Made by a program: the position numbers and the translations under genes. Positions 6,557-9,197 of a stretch of DNA of 9,197 nucleotides are shown piece after piece. This DNA is from Eubacterium sp. (GTDB taxonomy: Bacteria; Bacillota; Clostridia; Lachnospirales; Lachnospiraceae): contig JAFSTZ010000323.1 of the NCBI GenBank assembly GCA_017445525.1, forward strand, positions 1 to 9,197. The letters are read 5' to 3'. The notes under the pieces are model-generated. The model was not told the origin of the DNA and did not search any database. It was given only the letters and a program-made list of their open reading frames with translations. Within the stretch, counting starts at the first letter, position 1. Every line of letters starts with the position of its first letter.

Positions 6557-7725
6557 CTTTTTCTCGTGTACATCCGCAGGATCGGAACAATCTCACGCAG
6601 TTCGGATAAAGTATACTCCAACTCTTCCCGATTCGTAAAGACCGAAAAACTAAATCGGATGGTGGAGCTAAGGAGGTCCTGCGGAATGCCCATGGCCTTC
6701 AGGGTTGCTGACGGCTGGGGTTTACGCGCAGAGCAGGCACTTCCCGCAGAAACATAGATCCCCTTTTCCTCTAATGCATGCAGCAACACCTCGCTTCGAA
6801 CGCCGCGGAAGGAAACGCTGACAATGTGCGGTGCCGTCTCCTCCCCATGGGGCAGACCCGGAAGCAGCGCATTAACGCGGGTTCCCTCGATCTGACTGAC
6901 GCCATTGATAAAGAAGGCCTTGCATTCTTCCAGATTTCTAAGATCCTCGTCATAGTTATCATACAATCGCTTCGCCGCCATCGCCATGCCCGCGATCCCG
7001 GGAATGTTCTCCGTACCGGAACGCAGATTATTCTGCTGTCCGCCGCCAAACAGGATCGGACGAAGCCTTACCTGCTCATTGACATACAAAAATCCGATGC
7101 CCTTCGGCCCATGAATTTTATGGCCGCTCACGCTCATGAGGTCAATGTTCATCTTCTTCGGATAAATCTTCGCCTTGCCAAAGCCCTGTACGGCATCCAC
7201 GTGAAAGAGGGTGTTCGGATTCATCCGCTTGATCAGTGCACCAGCCTCCGCAATGGGCTGCTGCGCGCCCACCTCATTATTGGTGTGCATGATGGAAACC
7301 AGGATCGTGTCCATGCGCATGCTGCGCTGCAGGTCCTCCAGATGGATGCGTCCGTAGGCATCCACGGGAAGATAGGTCACCTGAAAGCCCTGTTCCTCCA
7401 AAAAGTGCATGGTCTGCAGGATGGCGGGATGCTCCACCTGTGTCGTGATCAGGTGCCTTCCCTGGCGCTGTCTCGCCTGTGCAACGCCCCGAAGCGCCAA
7501 ATTGTCGGACTCCGTCCCTCCGGAGGTAAACAGAATCTCCTTCTCATTCACCTTCAAAATCTTCGCCAGCGTCTCCTTTGACCTGCGAAGGATCTGCTCT
7601 GCCTCCATGCCCTTTAGGTGAAGGCTGGAGGGGTTGCCATATTGCTGACACATGATCTGCGTCATTTCAGCCGCAACCTCGGGAAAGACCCGTGTCGTAG
7701 CTGAATTATCCAAATATACTTCCAT
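6553..7725 (-). CDS. Cysteine desulfurase (NifS/IscS family; NifZ-like partner of ThiI)
   Basis: A 390-residue PLP enzyme that takes sulfur from cysteine as a protein persulfide. Visible motifs are LDNSATT (5-11), SGGTESDN (68-75), H99 in EHPA stacking on PLP, D177 and Q180 in HVDAVQ, the PLP lysine K203 in SGHKIHGPKG, RSGTEN (235-240), and the catalytic C331 in SAGSACSARKPQPS. The protein is complete and of normal length. It lies directly upstream of a rhodanese-less thiI, 120 nt away with no terminator seen. This matches the B. subtilis nifZ-thiI arrangement, where the desulfurase supplies sulfur for s4U rather than general Fe-S assembly; no iscU/sufU scaffold is visible here. The ATG follows AAGGAG at 8 nt. 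A terminator-like hairpin lies 28 nt upstream of the start. ATA is not used for any of the 26 isoleucines by my reading, unlike genes on the left side of the window. Confidence 0.95.
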   Translation of the reverse strand: MEVYLDNSATTRVFPEVAAEMTQIMCQQYGNPSSLHLKGMEAEQILRRSKETLAKILKVNEKEILFTSGGTESDNLALRGVAQARQRQGRHLITTQVEHPAILQTMHFLEEQGFQVTYLPVDAYGRIHLEDLQRSMRMDTILVSIMHTNNEVGAQQPIAEAGALIKRMNPNTLFHVDAVQGFGKAKIYPKKMNIDLMSVSGHKIHGPKGIGFLYVNEQVRLRPILFGGGQQNNLRSGTENIPGIAGMAMAAKRLYDNYDEDLRNLEECKAFFINGVSQIEGTRVNALLPGLPHGEETAPHIVSVSFRGVRSEVLLHALEEKGIYVSAGSACSARKPQPSATLKAMGIPQDLLSSTIRFSFSVFTNREELEYTLSELREIVPILRMYTRKR

Positions 7726-7752
7726 GGGAGTATCTCCTTTTTGTTCCTACTG

Positions 7753-7792
7753 AAAAATCCGCAAACTATATCTTTTGCATATACCAGCGGAT
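7753..7792 (-). terminator. Possible terminator or attenuator hairpin just upstream of the desulfurase
   Basis: On the minus strand ATCCGC (7787-7792) pairs with GCGGAT (7757-7762), and TATAT/ATATA can extend the stem inside around a 7-nt loop. The downstream arm runs into a T tract (7753-7758). It sits 27-30 nt before the desulfurase ATG, in front of its ribosome binding site. It could end rsmE transcription or act as a leader attenuator for desulfurase-thiI. The stem is short and has an internal loop, so the call is tentative. I did not find a convincing promoter between it and the ATG. Confidence 0.35.
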
Positions 7793-7869
7793 GCTTCTTC
7801 TATATCTTACCATATGCGAGCGGAAGGCTTACGTGCCAATCCCAAGGACGGTTTTCCATGATTCGCTCG

Positions 7870-7981
7870 TTATGTACCGTGCCTTATGTACCATGCCTTA
7901 TGTACCATGCCTTATGTACCATGCCTTATGTACCATGCCTTATGTGCCGCTCGTTATGTACTGTGCCTTATACACTGCTCC
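7870..7981. repeat. 14-nt tandem repeat array between rsmE and the cysteine desulfurase
   Basis: Eight head-to-tail 14-nt units start at 7870, 7884, 7898, 7912, 7926, 7940, 7954 and 7968. The consensus is TTATGTACCATGCC. The four units from 7884 to 7939 are identical; the outer ones are diverged (for example TTATGTGCCGCTCG and TTATACACTGCTCC). A further weak unit may lie at 7856-7869. Because 14 is not a multiple of three, the array passes through all three frames and leaves the plus strand open by chance. It accounts for the central part of the 290-nt gap 7726-8015, which has no gene. Confidence 0.92.
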
Positions 7982-8015
7982 TTATCTCCTCATGCCTTCT
8001 GGAAAAGCATTCGCG

Positions 8016-8846
8016 TCAGGCTTCCAGATGATAGCCAAGCCATGCAAGGATGGCGAGGGGTGCCGTCTCCGTGCGAAGAATGCGCCTTCCAAGAGTAACG
8101 GGTTCGATTCCCGCCTCCTGCGCCGCCTGAACCTCCGACTCATCAAACCCGCCCTCGGGACCAATGAAAATTGCGATCGTCTGACCAGGTTGAATGCCTT
8201 CAATGAGCTGTCTCGTTTTCTCCATGCCCTCTGCCAGCTCATACGGAATCAGCTTTATGTCCATGTCCTTTGCCAGCTCCAGTGCCTTCCGAAAGCTGAT
8301 GGGCTCCTTCACTTCTGGAATAATGCCGCGCTTACTTTGCTTTGCGGCGGCCTCGGAAATCTGCTGCCATCTTGCCGTCTTCGCCTTCGCCTTTTTCTCG
8401 TCCAGCTTTACCACGGAACGCTTCGTCTCTACGGGAATCACCTGATAAACGCCAAGCTCCACGGATTTTTGAATGATGAGCTCGAGCTTATCCGCCTTCG
8501 GCAGCCCTTGAAACAAGTAAATCTTTGCGGGTAGCTCCACGCCATCCTCCTTGATGAAGCGAAGCTCGCACTCAATCCAAGGCTGACCCTTTTCGTCTTT
8601 TCCGCCAGAAGAAGGTTTGCTTTCCGTACTCCTCGCATGCCCTCGTTCTTCCTCAGCGTTCTCACCGCCATGAAACGCCCGAATGGCACAGCGGTACTCC
8701 TTCCCGTCCTGCCCATTGCTGACATTAAACTCTTCCCCGACCTTCATCCGCAGCACGTTCTTGATATGATTCACGTCCGCGCCCGTAATCATCACCGTCT
8801 TCTTAACTACATCAATTTGCATCGGCTCAACAAAAAACTGATACAC
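8016..8846 (-). CDS. rsmE: 16S rRNA (uracil-1498-N3)-methyltransferase RsmE
   Basis: This SPOUT-class methyltransferase makes m3U1498 in the decoding region of 16S rRNA. The N-terminal PUA-like domain includes HIKNVLRMKVGEEF (27-40). The SPOUT domain has QKSVELGV (126-133), EAAAKQSKR (165-173), the SAM-binding loop FIGPEGGFDESEV (227-239) and the knot motif LGRRILRTETAPL (252-264). At 276 residues it is about 25-30 longer than usual; the excess is a polar, low-complexity insert around 60-89, rich in G, E, K and S, within the PUA-like domain. The start codon is GTG (8844-8846), supported by AAGGGAG about 6 nt upstream. In many Firmicutes prmA precedes rsmE, but no part of it can be recognised in the 351 nt to the right. 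Codon usage matches the desulfurase (ATA nearly absent). Confidence 0.95.
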   Translation of the reverse strand: MYQFFVEPMQIDVVKKTVMITGADVNHIKNVLRMKVGEEFNVSNGQDGKEYRCAIRAFHGGENAEEERGHARSTESKPSSGGKDEKGQPWIECELRFIKEDGVELPAKIYLFQGLPKADKLELIIQKSVELGVYQVIPVETKRSVVKLDEKKAKAKTARWQQISEAAAKQSKRGIIPEVKEPISFRKALELAKDMDIKLIPYELAEGMEKTRQLIEGIQPGQTIAIFIGPEGGFDESEVQAAQEAGIEPVTLGRRILRTETAPLAILAWLGYHLEA

Positions 8847-8890
8847 TTCCTACTCCCTTACTCTTTCCTTTTTACAAAAAAGTTTTTACT

Positions 8891-9024
8891 CGGTAAACTT
8901 GAAGCTATCGAGTTCTTTCTCTGTTTCCAATCAACAAACTCGAAGTTGCCAGGCTTTTCCTCTCTATCTCAGCAAACTTGAAGTTGCCAGGCTTTTCCTC
9001 TCTATCTCAGCAAACTTGAAGTTG
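8891..9024. repeat. 38-bp direct repeats, each carrying a short palindrome, upstream of rsmE
   Basis: Two adjacent 38-bp units (8932-8969 and 8970-9007) differ at only about two positions. A 17-nt third copy continues at 9008-9024, and a diverged copy of about 41 nt precedes them at 8891-8931. Each unit holds AACTTGAAGTT or a one-base variant, an 11-nt palindrome around a central G, followed by a pyrimidine-rich CTTTTCCTCTCTATCT tract. The array lies 45-180 nt upstream of the rsmE GTG. It could bind a dimeric protein or be a neutral duplication. Confidence 0.88.
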
Positions 9025-9197
9025 TATGTTTCTGCAAGCAGTGCGTCATAGCCACATGCGAATGGACACCGCACACCTATTTCTGCTTGCTCAGATTTCA
9101 TTTTCGTCTTGCAGGCAAACAACCTCTTCCCCTATGCTTGCCTGGATTCCTCTTTTATTCTCTCAGGCAAGCGTTTTTCGTCCTTCCTGCTTGCCTG
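9025..9197. repeat. Non-coding right end with alternating inverted copies of a heptamer
   Basis: CAGGCAA and its complement TTGCCTG alternate: CAGGCAA at 9112-9118, TTGCCTG at 9138-9144, CAGGCAA at 9164-9170 and TTGCCTG at 9191-9197. The start-to-start spacing is 26, 26 and 27 nt. The last three are part of longer 9-nt arms (GCTTGCCTG/CAGGCAAGC). Further left GCAAGCAG (9034-9041) and CTGCTTGC (9083-9090) form another inverted pair. I see no supported gene in 8847-9197; the pattern may continue past the edge. Confidence 0.75.
9136..9178 (+). terminator. Hairpin followed by a T run (possible plus-strand terminator)
   Basis: GCTTGCCTG (9136-9144) pairs perfectly over 9 bp with CAGGCAAGC (9164-9172) around a 19-nt loop, and is followed by GTTTTT (9173-9178). 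This is the layout of an intrinsic terminator on the plus strand, but no plus-strand gene lies upstream of it within 3.9 kb. The same downstream arm could instead pair with the copy at 9189-9197. It may be simply part of the alternating repeat. Confidence 0.3.

Noticed and set aside
6414..6596. Separate small gene encoding the D-K-T-E repeat protein
   Set aside because: It would start with GTG inside the desulfurase gene without a ribosome binding site and overlap the thiI start; more likely a spacer repeat.
7870..7981. CRISPR array
   Set aside because: Units are 14 nt and directly adjacent, with no spacers and no cas genes nearby.
7791..8534. Plus-strand open frame (247 codons) starting in the 14-nt array
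   Set aside because: Openness comes from the repeat, which lacks plus-strand stops in all frames, and from the strand opposite rsmE. There is no conserved motif or good ribosome binding site.
9132..9197. Open minus-strand frame of 21 codons entering from the right edge, possibly the end of a preceding gene such as prmA
   Set aside because: It is short, lysine/arginine/glutamate-rich, contains the heptamer repeat and resembles no recognised C-terminus; it cannot be supported.

Overview
This window comes from a Gram-positive, Clostridia-type bacterium, most likely of the Lachnospiraceae. The evidence is gene content and order: ireB, ruvX, DUF1292, RNase J, an O-methyltransferase and a U32 peptidase run together, next to mtaB, a degenerate HPr-like protein and a thiI/cysteine desulfurase pair. 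Strong AGGAGG-type ribosome binding sites and frequent TTG/GTG starts fit the same assignment. No mobile element, phage gene, CRISPR array, tRNA or rRNA is visible. Almost everything is housekeeping, and all genes but one lie on the minus strand.

Layout from the right, in the direction of transcription. Bases 8847-9197 are non-coding and rich in repeats. rsmE (16S rRNA m3U methyltransferase) follows. A 290-bp gap then holds a 14-nt tandem array and a terminator-like hairpin. Next come a NifS/IscS-type cysteine desulfurase, a short 12/18-nt repeat array, and thiI (4-thiouridine and thiazole sulfur transfer). A single plus-strand gene encodes an HPr-like protein that has lost the catalytic histidine; it converges on thiI and diverges from mtaB. 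mtaB (tRNA ms2t6A methylthiotransferase) is split by a frameshift. A good promoter then starts the operon ireB-ruvX-DUF1292-RNase J. After a hairpin-bearing gap comes a TrmR-like tRNA hydroxyuridine O-methyltransferase, and the first 11 codons of a U32-family protein (TrhP-like) reach the window edge.

The unifying theme is RNA maturation: s4U8 (desulfurase + ThiI), ms2t6A37 (MtaB), mo5U34 (TrmR with TrhP), m3U1498 in 16S rRNA (RsmE), 16S pre-rRNA processing or DNA maintenance (RuvX), and mRNA decay or 5' processing (RNase J). IreB and the HPr-like protein add likely Ser/Thr-phosphorylation regulators.

I found no clearly new biological system. The points most worth attention are: (1) a change in codon usage inside thiI near 5.6-5.8 kb, with all four non-coding repeat arrays on the right side of it; (2) the HPr-like protein that keeps the regulatory serine but lacks the phosphocarrier histidine; (3) the mtaB frameshift; and (4) the four unusual repeat arrays (14 nt, 12/18 nt, 38 nt, and an alternating inverted heptamer every 26-27 nt).
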